From the NCBI GenBank assembly GCA_023382655.1, contig JAHDWK010000022.1, positions 1-64,000 of the forward strand: DNA of 64,000 nt, read 5' to 3'. The position numbers and the translations under genes were made by a program. Source of the stretch: Anaerolineae bacterium. Its GTDB lineage: Bacteria; Chloroflexota; Anaerolineae; Promineifilales; Promineifilaceae. Positions 24,722 through 32,566 of the stretch are shown piece after piece (within the stretch, counting starts at the first letter, position 1; the number at the start of each line of letters is the position of its first letter). A model generated the notes under the pieces. That model was not told the origin of the DNA and did not search any database. It worked only from the letters and a program-made list of their open reading frames with translations.

Positions 24722-26323
24722 ATGAGTACGCCCCTCTTGAAGATTGCCCATCTTTCTAAAACCTTTAGCACCCTGGCGGCGCTGCAAAATGTGAGTTTTG
24801 CCATGCAACCGGGGGAAGTAGTCGGGTTGGCCGGGCGCAGTGGGGCAGGCAAAACGGTTCTTATCAAAATTCTCTCCGGGGTGTTAACGCCCGATAGCGG
24901 CGAGGTGGTTTTTGCCGGGCAGAAGTTGCAGTGGCCGTTTATGGCACAGTCGTTAGGCATGGGGATTGTTTACCAGCAACCGGCGTTGGCGGAGCAATTT
25001 GATGTGACGAGCAACATTTTTCTGGGGCATGAGCCGGGGCGTTCATTGGGCCGTTGGCTGCGGCTGCCGGACGAAAACCGCATGGATCTGGAAGCCAGGC
25101 GACTATTAGCGAAGCTGGATGTGCAGATTTCGTCGGTGCACGAAAAGGTGATGAATCTGACCAGCGAGCAGCGGCAGTTGGTGGCGATTGCCCAGGTGAT
25201 GGCCCGGCCGTGCCGATTCATCATTGTGGACGACCCCAGCCAATACCTCAGCCACCCCTACCAGGAAAAGCTGTTGTCGCAAATACGGGAATGGCAGCAG
25301 GGGGGCACGGTCGTGTTGTTCAGCAGCCAAAATCTGGATCATCTCTTTGCCGTCTCCGATCGTTTGCTGGTACTGCGCCAGGGTGAATCGGTGGCCGACG
25401 TGCGCACTGATGAGACCAACCGCGAAGAGGTGGTAGCCGCTTTGGTGGGCACGGGCGACCGGGCGCAGCGCACCCCCGTCATCTGGGCGCTGGATAGTTA
25501 CTACCAGGCACGGCGGCAGGCGGAAACACTGCGCCACAACCAGATGCTTTTACAGCGCGATCTGGCGGCGCAAGATACCGTCAATCGCCATCTGGTGCAG
25601 CAGTTAGCCGACCAGGTGCAGGCGCTGGACAGCGCTAACCTGGCTTTGCAGGACGCACAGCGCCGCCTGCTCACCGAGCGGGAAGAGGAGCGCAAACACC
25701 TGGCGCGGGAACTGCATGACCAACTGATACAAGATTTGTTGAGCCTCAATTACCAGTTAGAAGAATTAGAAGGTCGAGCGGAGGATGATTCCCCGGAATT
25801 GGCCGACGATCTGGCCGATGTACGTCAGGACATCCGGACGTTGGTGGAAGAACTGCGCCGTATTTGTGGCAATTTGCGGCCACCGACCATAGATAGTCTG
25901 GGATTAGGGGCCGCTCTACAATCTTATTTGCGCGGCTGGAGTGAACGCACGAGTATTCAGGCCATGCTGCATCTGGATGCCTCGTTCGGCCGTTTGCCTG
26001 AGGAACTGGAGCTTTCCATTTTTCGCATTATTCAAGAGGGGCTGAACAATACCTGGAAACATGCGGGGGCAACGGCCGTAGACGTGACTCTGAAACATAC
26101 CTCCCCCCGAATGCTGCTCGTTTCCATCGCCGATGATGGGGCTGGATTAGAAGAGGGGTTCAACCTGTCTACTCTGGGCCAGAGTGGACACTATGGTTTG
26201 TTGGGCATTAGCGAACGGGTTGCGCTCCTGGGCGGCCGTCTCAATTTCCAAAACCGGCGCTCCGGCGGACTGCTCATTCAAGTAGAAATTCCTCACCCCC
26301 GCGTGGCCCAACCAGATATTTAG
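24722..26323 (+). CDS. Histidine kinase with N-terminal degenerate sugar-ABC ATPase domain
   Basis: 533 aa, no membrane helix. Residues 1-245 are a XylG-like ABC ATPase domain. Walker A is intact (GRSGAGKT, 38-45), but the signature is LTSEQ instead of LSGGQ (146-150), Walker B is IIVDD so the catalytic Glu is Asp (D171), and the H-loop His is Gln (SSQNL, Q203). Residues 262-325 form a coiled coil. Residues 320-390 are a HisKA_3 dimerisation domain with phosphoacceptor H332 (ARELHDQLIQ). Residues 425-525 are the ATP-binding domain (NNTWKHAGA, DDGAGLE, GHYGLLGI). It pairs with the REC-HTH-REC regulator. The ABC part presumably senses transporter or nucleotide state. Confidence 0.88.
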   Translation: MSTPLLKIAHLSKTFSTLAALQNVSFAMQPGEVVGLAGRSGAGKTVLIKILSGVLTPDSGEVVFAGQKLQWPFMAQSLGMGIVYQQPALAEQFDVTSNIFLGHEPGRSLGRWLRLPDENRMDLEARRLLAKLDVQISSVHEKVMNLTSEQRQLVAIAQVMARPCRFIIVDDPSQYLSHPYQEKLLSQIREWQQGGTVVLFSSQNLDHLFAVSDRLLVLRQGESVADVRTDETNREEVVAALVGTGDRAQRTPVIWALDSYYQARRQAETLRHNQMLLQRDLAAQDTVNRHLVQQLADQVQALDSANLALQDAQRRLLTEREEERKHLARELHDQLIQDLLSLNYQLEELEGRAEDDSPELADDLADVRQDIRTLVEELRRICGNLRPPTIDSLGLGAALQSYLRGWSERTSIQAMLHLDASFGRLPEELELSIFRIIQEGLNNTWKHAGATAVDVTLKHTSPRMLLVSIADDGAGLEEGFNLSTLGQSGHYGLLGISERVALLGGRLNFQNRRSGGLLIQVEIPHPRVAQPDI

Positions 26324-26325
26324 AG

Positions 26326-26368
26326 GTAATTTGGTAATTGGGTCACTCAGCCCCAATTACCAAATTAC
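26326..26368. repeat. AATTGGG-type repeat forming a 17-bp hairpin
   Basis: GTAATTTGGTAATTGGG and CCCAATTACCAAATTAC arms with a 9-base loop, between two convergent genes. It may act as a terminator. Third member of the family at 8305 and 12085. Confidence 0.6.
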
Positions 26369-26372
26369 TCAA

Positions 26373-28433
26373 TTACCCATTCACCACCGCTACCGGCAGG
26401 AAGGGTTGCACATCGTTGTAAACCGGGTTGTAGTTCCAGTCTAAGCCAAAGCCGGTGTCGCTGCCGGCGGGGTTGAAGGCGCGGCTGGCGGCGTGCAGGT
26501 GGAAACTGTACGCGCCCTGGGGCTGGCCGCCGAGGAGCCGGAACACGGCCGTGTTGCTCACCGCATTATCTCCCGGCGACGTGTGCCAATGCTGGGCTGT
26601 GTTGACTGCTGATTCCAGTGTGGGGACGCCACCCCCACAACCGCCGCCGTTCAGGCTCACCGAGCGCAGGTGATCGGCCGTGACCTGGTAGCTGATTTCA
26701 AATTCAATGTCTACCGGGCTGCCATTCACCACATCACGATGGATGATGGGGCACATCAGGGGCAGGGGATCGCTCCATGCACCGCCGACCACACGCCAGC
26801 GCAGTTGGGTAAATTGGGCCACCGGCTTGCTGTTATCCACCATGAAGCTAATAGCGGCGGAGGTGTTGATCACCGATTTGGCGGCATTACCAATTTCCAG
26901 AGTGAGGGTGTAACGGCCGTTGGGATAAGACCCCGTCGGCCAGTTGAGCAATAACTGGTTGGGGTGCCAGCCATCGGCGGCGGGGATAATGGGATACCAG
27001 CCGTTGGCGTCGGCGGTAGGCCAGTGGGTTTGCAGGACGCCGCTGACGACGCGGTGCAGCGGCCAGGTCAGCCCGGTAAAGGGCACAGACGCGCCACCAT
27101 TGAAGGAGTAACGCAGCCGGTAATACGCCCCCCCTTGCACCTGGTTGCAGCCGTAAAGCTGTAAGACGCGGGTGTAGGGCGCTTGCGCCAACGGCAGGGG
27201 CAGGTCGCCAATGGTGGGGGTGATGCTGCCGGAGGGATGGGGGCGATTAGGACGACGGCCGTAGCCCGTGCCTGCATCATGGTAAGGATCGGCCGGCAGG
27301 GGTGGATTTACCAGTGGCATCAACCCGGCAAAGAGGATGGCCGGCTGGTCTTCACACGGGATGTTGGGTGTATGGCAGGTGATACCGGCGACGGCGATGG
27401 GGTCGGCTTCCAGCGTCACGTCCGGGATTGGCCCGGCGTTCCAGCGCACTTCAAAGAAGTTTTCGCTGTAGATCACCTCTTCGTCGCCGTCGCCATCCAC
27501 ATCCTGGGTGACGCGGAAGGTGATGTCCGGCACATCAATCACCAGATGCCACTCCGGTACAAACACGTCAAAACAGCGCCGGAACGGGCCGATGAACCGA
27601 TCCACACGGAAGTCACGCAAGTGCTTTACCTCCAGGTTGAGGTGTGCCGACAGCCCTTTCACATCACCTGCTTCACCCAATTCGCGCACCTTTGGCGGCA
27701 GTGGCGGCTGGATGGCGCGGCTGAAGGCGGGACGATCCAGGATGGCGTCAGCCGCCTGGGCATTGTCACCCAGCGTGGCCGTCAGTTGCAAGGAGGCCAA
27801 CTGCTGCATGGCTTCCGGGCCGACCAGATCGGCAACGCGGTGGGGCAGCATACCTGCTTCGCGCAGGCGGATGGGCGGTGGGTCTGGTTGGGGCCGGGGG
27901 TCGCGGATGATGGGTGGACGGGGATGCAATTCTTCCAGAATGTCGCGGATGGAGGGGCGTTCAAAGATGAGGGGGAAACAGATGCGTTCACGCCGCCAGC
28001 GCAGAATCCAGTCAATGTCCCAACGGGGGACATAGACACAGAAGCGGCCACATTCGTCGGTGACGGCCGTGGCAATCACTTCTCGCCGACAGAGGAAGGG
28101 GAAAAACCAACTCCAGCCCCAGCCGCCAGGGAAGTAACCGAGCAAACTACAATCGGTATCCTCCACATGGACGGTGGCAAAGGGCACGGGGTACAGTTCT
28201 CCTGTTACCGGGTCTTTTTTGACCACACGCCCGCAGATGCGGCGGAAGAAGAAGAGCGTTGGGTCAATGATAAAGCGGTGGGAAACACTCAATTCCGCGA
28301 CGGTACGGCCGACCAGTTCTTTGGCGTTGACGCCGCTGAGGGCGGCTAGACGATTGGCCTGAATTTGGGTTAACGGCCGTTCGTCCGGCGGCACATTTTT
28401 TCTCTTGTCTTTTGCTTTTGCAGCCATTTTCAA
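26373..28433 (-). CDS. Large unrecognised protein with a carboxypeptidase-regulatory-like region
   Basis: 686 aa, no signal peptide or membrane helix. The N-terminus is Lys-rich, followed by NRLAALSGVNAKELVGRTVAELSVSHRF. Residues about 60-150 (CGRVV..DPVTGELYPVPFATVHVED, then TDECGRFCVYVP) look like an Ig-like carboxypeptidase regulatory domain with several Cys and Trp. A Pro-rich hinge (RPPIIRDPRPQPDPPP) is near 190. The C-terminal half has beta-rich segments with FMVDNSKPVAQF and DVDGDGDEE. The whole is conserved-looking, but I cannot name the family or a function. It stands alone between hairpin repeats. Confidence 0.6.
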   Translation of the reverse strand: MKMAAKAKDKRKNVPPDERPLTQIQANRLAALSGVNAKELVGRTVAELSVSHRFIIDPTLFFFRRICGRVVKKDPVTGELYPVPFATVHVEDTDCSLLGYFPGGWGWSWFFPFLCRREVIATAVTDECGRFCVYVPRWDIDWILRWRRERICFPLIFERPSIRDILEELHPRPPIIRDPRPQPDPPPIRLREAGMLPHRVADLVGPEAMQQLASLQLTATLGDNAQAADAILDRPAFSRAIQPPLPPKVRELGEAGDVKGLSAHLNLEVKHLRDFRVDRFIGPFRRCFDVFVPEWHLVIDVPDITFRVTQDVDGDGDEEVIYSENFFEVRWNAGPIPDVTLEADPIAVAGITCHTPNIPCEDQPAILFAGLMPLVNPPLPADPYHDAGTGYGRRPNRPHPSGSITPTIGDLPLPLAQAPYTRVLQLYGCNQVQGGAYYRLRYSFNGGASVPFTGLTWPLHRVVSGVLQTHWPTADANGWYPIIPAADGWHPNQLLLNWPTGSYPNGRYTLTLEIGNAAKSVINTSAAISFMVDNSKPVAQFTQLRWRVVGGAWSDPLPLMCPIIHRDVVNGSPVDIEFEISYQVTADHLRSVSLNGGGCGGGVPTLESAVNTAQHWHTSPGDNAVSNTAVFRLLGGQPQGAYSFHLHAASRAFNPAGSDTGFGLDWNYNPVYNDVQPFLPVAVVNG

Positions 28434-28447
28434 TCTCCTATTAGATA

Positions 28448-28490
28448 GCCACGAATGACACTGATTTCACGAATTGGTGCTCATTCGTGG
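28448..28490. repeat. CACGAATGA inverted repeat
   Basis: CCACGAATGA and TCATTCGTGG arms about 23 bases apart, upstream of the large unrecognised protein. No gene is seen in the rest of 28434-28800; that stretch is moderately G-rich on the plus strand without motifs I can name. Confidence 0.4.
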
Positions 28491-28814
28491 AATTCGTAGC
28501 TCATTTTCAAAAGGCGCACTTCAGGATGGTCATTCAGACATGAAATCACCTCCTTGAACAGGCTGGACAGAACGAGATACCAATACAAAATTCTTGTCTC
28601 AGACCAATATGCAATTGATGGTTGATGGTGGCTATGGTGTGGGACTTGTCGTTAACGGGTTGTTGGGAGTGGCTCTGGTGCATCATCCGGGTTGCCGTGG
28701 CTCAAAGCAGGGGCATGGTAGCACTTTGGTCAGGGCGGTTTTGTTAAGCAAGTAACAGTGATGGGGCAAATGAGGATGGTTGGTTAAACTTTTCACGGCC
28801 TGTTTATTCTGGCA

Positions 28815-28960
28815 GCAGATAAATCTGCACACTTCGGCGATGGACGGCAGCCGTCCGCGCTCAGTGCAGGCTCTACAAAAAGCAAAGCCGACCTTCGTCG
28901 GCTGAAACAGTCGGCGAAGTTGGCCTTAGCCGACTGTTGCCGCGATTTCAATCGCCAGGT
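28815..28960. repeat. Stacked-hairpin intergenic element (REP-like)
   Basis: Contains AGCCGAC/GTCGGCT, CAGTCGGC/GCCGACTG and GCGAT/ATCGC hairpins. The core from 28873 (CTACAAAAAGCAAAGCCGAC) closely matches the core from 58289, with only purine or pyrimidine swaps. It fills most of the gene-free stretch before the GalU-like gene. Confidence 0.6.
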
Positions 28961-29030
28961 GTATGATCTGACCTGCGGGCCATAGCCTGCTAAAATTGGG
29001 ACTGTTGATTGTGAAAACCTGGAGGTATCT

Positions 29031-29882
29031 ATGAAGATTACGAAGGCTGTTATTACCCTGGCGGGCAAGGGACAGCGGGCGCTGCCACTGCAAACATTGA
29101 TTGATCGAGACGGCATAGAAAAATCGGTGCTGGACATCCTGATTGAAGAAACACAACGTGCTGGTATTGAAGAGATTGGCCTGGTGGTGCGACCAGGGGA
29201 TGAGGCCGGGCTAACGGCCGTTGCCGGCAACCCAGCCGCTCATCTCCACTTCATTCCCCAGGCCGAGCGGTTGGGGTATGGGCACGCCCTGTTATGTGCC
29301 CGTGACTTTGTGGCCAATGGGCCATTTCTGCATCTGGTGGGCGACCATATTTACATTGGCCGGGGTGAGACGGGGTGCGCGCAAGAGTTGGTGCAGGTGG
29401 CAGAGCGGGAGGCATGTACAGTGTCGGCGGTACAGGCCACACGCGAACATCTGTTGCCCTACTTTGGCGCGGTGGGCGGACGGCCGTTGCCCAACCGGCC
29501 ATCACTTTATCGGGTGGAAACGGTACTGGAGAAACCCACACCAACCGAAGCAGAACAGCATCTCATGGTGCCCGGACTGCGCGCCGGGCACTATCTCTGC
29601 TTCTTTGGGATGCACGTGCTGACAGCGAGCATCATAGAAACATTGGCGCGTTTACTGGCCACGGCCGACGCGCCAAACCGGGTGACGTTATCCCTGGCGT
29701 TGCAGGAAACGGCGCAGCGGGAACAAGTGCTGGCGTTGGAAAAGAAAGATTGGCGCTATGACCTGGGAGCGCGGTATGGGTTGATGATGGCCCAAATGGC
29801 GTTGGCGCTGCACGGCCGTGATCGGGATCAAGTGCTGACCCAACTATTAGAACTACTCGCCGCCCGCCAGCGGCAGGCATAA
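29031..29882 (+). CDS. GalU-like nucleotidyltransferase
   Basis: 283 aa, close to UTP-glucose-1-phosphate uridylyltransferase length. The N-terminus KITKAVITLAGKGQRALPLQ is a variant of the sugar-nucleotide signature GxGTRxLPxTK: a Gln replaces Thr and the Lys is shifted. FLHLVGDHIY contains the nucleotide/metal Asp, RVETVLEKPTPTEA is the usual EKP motif, and RYDLGARYGLM resembles the GalU C-terminal. The variant signature makes the exact substrate uncertain. AGGT..ATG start; alone between an intergenic repeat and a convergent gene. Confidence 0.75.
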   Translation: MKITKAVITLAGKGQRALPLQTLIDRDGIEKSVLDILIEETQRAGIEEIGLVVRPGDEAGLTAVAGNPAAHLHFIPQAERLGYGHALLCARDFVANGPFLHLVGDHIYIGRGETGCAQELVQVAEREACTVSAVQATREHLLPYFGAVGGRPLPNRPSLYRVETVLEKPTPTEAEQHLMVPGLRAGHYLCFFGMHVLTASIIETLARLLATADAPNRVTLSLALQETAQREQVLALEKKDWRYDLGARYGLMMAQMALALHGRDRDQVLTQLLELLAARQRQA

Positions 29883-29891
29883 AATGGGTAG

Positions 29892-31193
29892 CTATTGGCT
29901 CATCTCCGCCACATAGGCCGCAATGGCGTCGGCGGCCAGTTGGTTGCCGGCCTGGTTCCAGTGGGGGTCGGCGAAATGGTAGAGTTCGCCGGTTTCGATG
30001 CTCTCTTGCCAGAAGATGGGGGTTAAATTCAAGAATTCTATCCCGGCTTCGGACGTGAAATCGCTCAGCAATTGTTCCTGGGCGCGCTGGTTGGCCGTGA
30101 ACTGGTCATAGCTCAGGTAGACGGGGTCAAAAAGGATACGGCCGTGATCCCCCTCACTCAATCGCGCCGTCACCGTGCGCTCCAGCACATTGTTCACATC
30201 CACCTCATCCCACACCCGCGACCACAACACGTGCTCCTTACTGGGGATGTAGACCACCACCAACTGCGCTCCCTGCGCCTCTGTCAGTGCCTGGAGTTCC
30301 ACTAATCCCTCTTTCATCGCCGCAAACTCATCTGACCGGGCTAATGTGTCATAATCGGCGCTAAGCGGCAGCAGGTGAACTTCCTTGAACACCGTTTCAA
30401 TCCCGCCCATTTCTGTGTTGGCCACTACCGGGTAACGATAATTCATCGGCTCCGTTTCTTTGGGAGGAAACAATTGACTCCACAGGTAACGGATAAAATG
30501 GGGTGTCAGCAAGCGGCGGCGTAAGGGCACATCTTGCATATCAAATTCACGCCAATCCAGACCGCTGTCCCGCCGTTCCAGATATTGGCCGGTATTGATC
30601 AGGTCATTCCCTTCAAAAAACATCAGCAAGACCCAATCAGGGTTTTTATCCAGGCCAAATTGTTTGATCGCTTCCACCTGGTTGAGCGTACTCCAACTAG
30701 GTGCGCCCAGGGTGAGAATGTCGCTGCCGGTTTGTTCAGCCAACAGTTCCATCCACGTTTGGGGCGCGGTGCGGATGGTGAAGGAGTCCCCGGCAATCAC
30801 AATGTCGTACTCGTCTTGCCAGGGGCCGGGTTTGTTGGGAAAACCCATGTCATCTGTTTCAAATAGATAGGGAAAGGCATCATCGCGGGGAGTAGGGGCA
30901 GCGCTGTTTTCGCTGTTAGCCAGGAAGGGGTTGGCCGGGTCCCACATCCCTTCCAGCCGGAAGCCGGGAATGTATTTGTAACCATAGCGAATGGGCTTGT
31001 CGTACTCAAAGTAGGGCTGGCAGTAGTAGGTGCCGATGATGGGATCGGCAGCGCACACTTCCATGGGAATGAGCTGGTAAAATAGACGAAAGGCTACTTC
31101 CAGCGTGACAAAAACTGCTAAGAGAGACAGAATAAGCGGTACCAGGATGTTGAGCAAACGCATCAAGCGTGGATGTTTTTCTGGGGTGTTCAT
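29892..31193 (-). CDS. Membrane-anchored SGNH-fold protein (AlgJ/AlgX-like)
   Basis: 433 aa with one N-terminal membrane helix (about 12-38). The outer domain has the SGNH block I motif AGDSFT and a C-terminal block V motif FADPHWNQAGNQLAADAI that supplies Asp and His. Proteins of this type hydrolyse or transfer acetyl groups on exported polysaccharides. The presence of polysaccharide genes elsewhere in the window agrees with this, but none adjoins. The ATG is followed upstream by a repeat-like stretch. Convergent with the GalU-like gene, 10 bases apart. Confidence 0.72.
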   Translation of the reverse strand: MNTPEKHPRLMRLLNILVPLILSLLAVFVTLEVAFRLFYQLIPMEVCAADPIIGTYYCQPYFEYDKPIRYGYKYIPGFRLEGMWDPANPFLANSENSAAPTPRDDAFPYLFETDDMGFPNKPGPWQDEYDIVIAGDSFTIRTAPQTWMELLAEQTGSDILTLGAPSWSTLNQVEAIKQFGLDKNPDWVLLMFFEGNDLINTGQYLERRDSGLDWREFDMQDVPLRRRLLTPHFIRYLWSQLFPPKETEPMNYRYPVVANTEMGGIETVFKEVHLLPLSADYDTLARSDEFAAMKEGLVELQALTEAQGAQLVVVYIPSKEHVLWSRVWDEVDVNNVLERTVTARLSEGDHGRILFDPVYLSYDQFTANQRAQEQLLSDFTSEAGIEFLNLTPIFWQESIETGELYHFADPHWNQAGNQLAADAIAAYVAEMSQ

Positions 31194-31241
31194 TTGTTTG
31201 TGTGTTCAAGTGCCCAGGTGAACACTTGAATACCTGATTAT

Positions 31242-32036
31242 CTAAACACGATTTCTTTGTCGCCTAATTTCAAAGCTGATCACGGCCGTCGCCGCCGCTG
31301 TGCCCAGGGATTGATTGAAGTTTTCACGGCCGTAAGGGATTTGCAAACGCAGATCGGCCTGGCGCAGAAAGGAGCGGGTGATGCCCCGTTTTTCGCCGCC
31401 AATGAGGAGGAATAACGGCCGTGTCAAATCCGCCTCATACACCGATATTGCCTCTTCATGGCTGGCGCAGGCAATGGTTAAGCCCTGCTGGCGAAAGTAG
31501 GCGGCGGCTTCTTCGGCGGTTTCAGCGACGGCCGTTGGCAGCCATTCCGATGCCCCCGCCGATGCCCGCGCTACCGTGCCCGCCGCCGATAACCAATTGC
31601 GTGGCCGCAGTACCAGCCCATCCGCCCCAGCAGCATGTAGCGCCCGCACTGCCTGTCCAAAGTTAAACGGGTCTTCGATGCCATCGAGCATGGCGATGAA
31701 GGGGACGGATTTGCCCGCGACCATGTCGGCCAGCAAATCAGCACATGACACAAACCGGCGCGGCCCTACACGGGCCAACACGCCACCATGGCTGCCGCCA
31801 CTGGCGTGTTGGTTGATGAACGATTCGTCTACGGTTTGCACCGGAATTTGGGCGGACACGGCCGTGTTCATCAGCCGCACCAACTTTCGGTCATGCCGCT
31901 GCCGGGCGTCTTGCTGGATGTATATGGCATAAACGGGCCGGCTGCCGGCCGTCAGCGCCGCCATCACGGAGACGATGCCTTCCAGCCAGGTTTCTGTTTC
32001 TTCTGGGGATGATGCTGCCTCTGCCATATACCTCAT
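31242..32036 (-). CDS. SpoU/TrmH-family RNA 2'-O-methyltransferase
   Basis: 264 aa. N-terminal substrate-binding part with ASGGSHGGVLARVGP (RlmB-like), then the SPOUT domain: FIAMLDGIEDPFNFGQAVRALHAAGADGLVL (motif 1), LLIGGEKRGI (motif 2) and LQIPYGRENFNQSLGTAAATAV (motif 3, SAM-binding knot). The target is probably a ribose in 23S rRNA (RlmB-like) but could be another site. ATG at 32027 is an equally good start. Confidence 0.85.
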   Translation of the reverse strand: MRYMAEAASSPEETETWLEGIVSVMAALTAGSRPVYAIYIQQDARQRHDRKLVRLMNTAVSAQIPVQTVDESFINQHASGGSHGGVLARVGPRRFVSCADLLADMVAGKSVPFIAMLDGIEDPFNFGQAVRALHAAGADGLVLRPRNWLSAAGTVARASAGASEWLPTAVAETAEEAAAYFRQQGLTIACASHEEAISVYEADLTRPLFLLIGGEKRGITRSFLRQADLRLQIPYGRENFNQSLGTAAATAVISFEIRRQRNRV

Positions 32037-32077
32037 TGTGCCTCAATTAACGGCCGTAGACCAGTAAAAGCTGTTTG

Positions 32078-32112
32078 TAGAAGTTCAACTTTTCCCAAAA
32101 GTTGAACTTCTA
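32078..32112. terminator. Perfect hairpin TAGAAGTTCAACTTTT
   Basis: 16-base arms around CCC, with an ACGGCCGT octamer 30 bases before. It separates the divergent TrmH and PadR genes. Related to the element at 24680-24712, so it may be a mobile hairpin repeat rather than a terminator. Confidence 0.45.
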
Positions 32113-32189
32113 ACGTGTTGACTGTCTGCACTAAATCCATTATGATTTTTCCGATTACGTCGGTATCCGACATATAAGGATCGTAAACT

Positions 32190-32564
32190 ATGCAACGCCA
32201 AGACGATGACATTTCACATCTGCTGCCACTGCGAGAACCAACCTTCTTTATTTTGCTCAGTCTAAGCGAAGGGGAAAAACATGGCTATGCCATCATCAAA
32301 GATGTGGCGGCGCTGAGCCATGGCAAGGTCAATTTGAGCACGGGAACTTTGTATGAGGCGCTGGCCCGGCTGCTGGATCAACTGCTCATCGAACGGGTGG
32401 AGGCACTCAGCAATGTGCCCGATCAGGAAACACACCGGGGTCGCCCGCGCAAAGCATACCGGCTGACGCCCAAAGGCGGCCAGGTGGTGCAGGCAGAGAT
32501 GGCGCGCCTGCAAGCTCTCGTTTTGACGGCTGAACAACGGCTGGCAGGACAGGCAGGCAATTAG
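32190..32564 (+). CDS. PadR-family transcriptional regulator
   Basis: 124 aa. Winged-helix PadR signature: FILLSLSEGEKHGYAIIKDV, NLSTGTLYEALARLLDQLLIERV and RGRPRKAYRLTPKGG. The C-terminal helix is short, as in PadR-s2 proteins. PadR repressors of this kind commonly control the membrane-protein operon directly downstream; here the stop codon is two bases from the next start. An inverted region around GTCGGTATCCGAC (32159-32171) just upstream may be its operator. Confidence 0.9.
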   Translation: MQRQDDDISHLLPLREPTFFILLSLSEGEKHGYAIIKDVAALSHGKVNLSTGTLYEALARLLDQLLIERVEALSNVPDQETHRGRPRKAYRLTPKGGQVVQAEMARLQALVLTAEQRLAGQAGN

Positions 32565-32566
32565 AT

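Noticed and set aside
21200..26323. Composite transposon or phage at the sugar locus
   Set aside because: No transposase, integrase or terminal inverted repeats; gene order is typical of a chromosomal transport operon.
27183..28349. 388-codon plus-strand frame opposite the 686-aa protein
   Set aside because: It has a low-complexity, Gly/Val/Gln-rich composition without motifs; the minus frame is longer and has domain-like structure.
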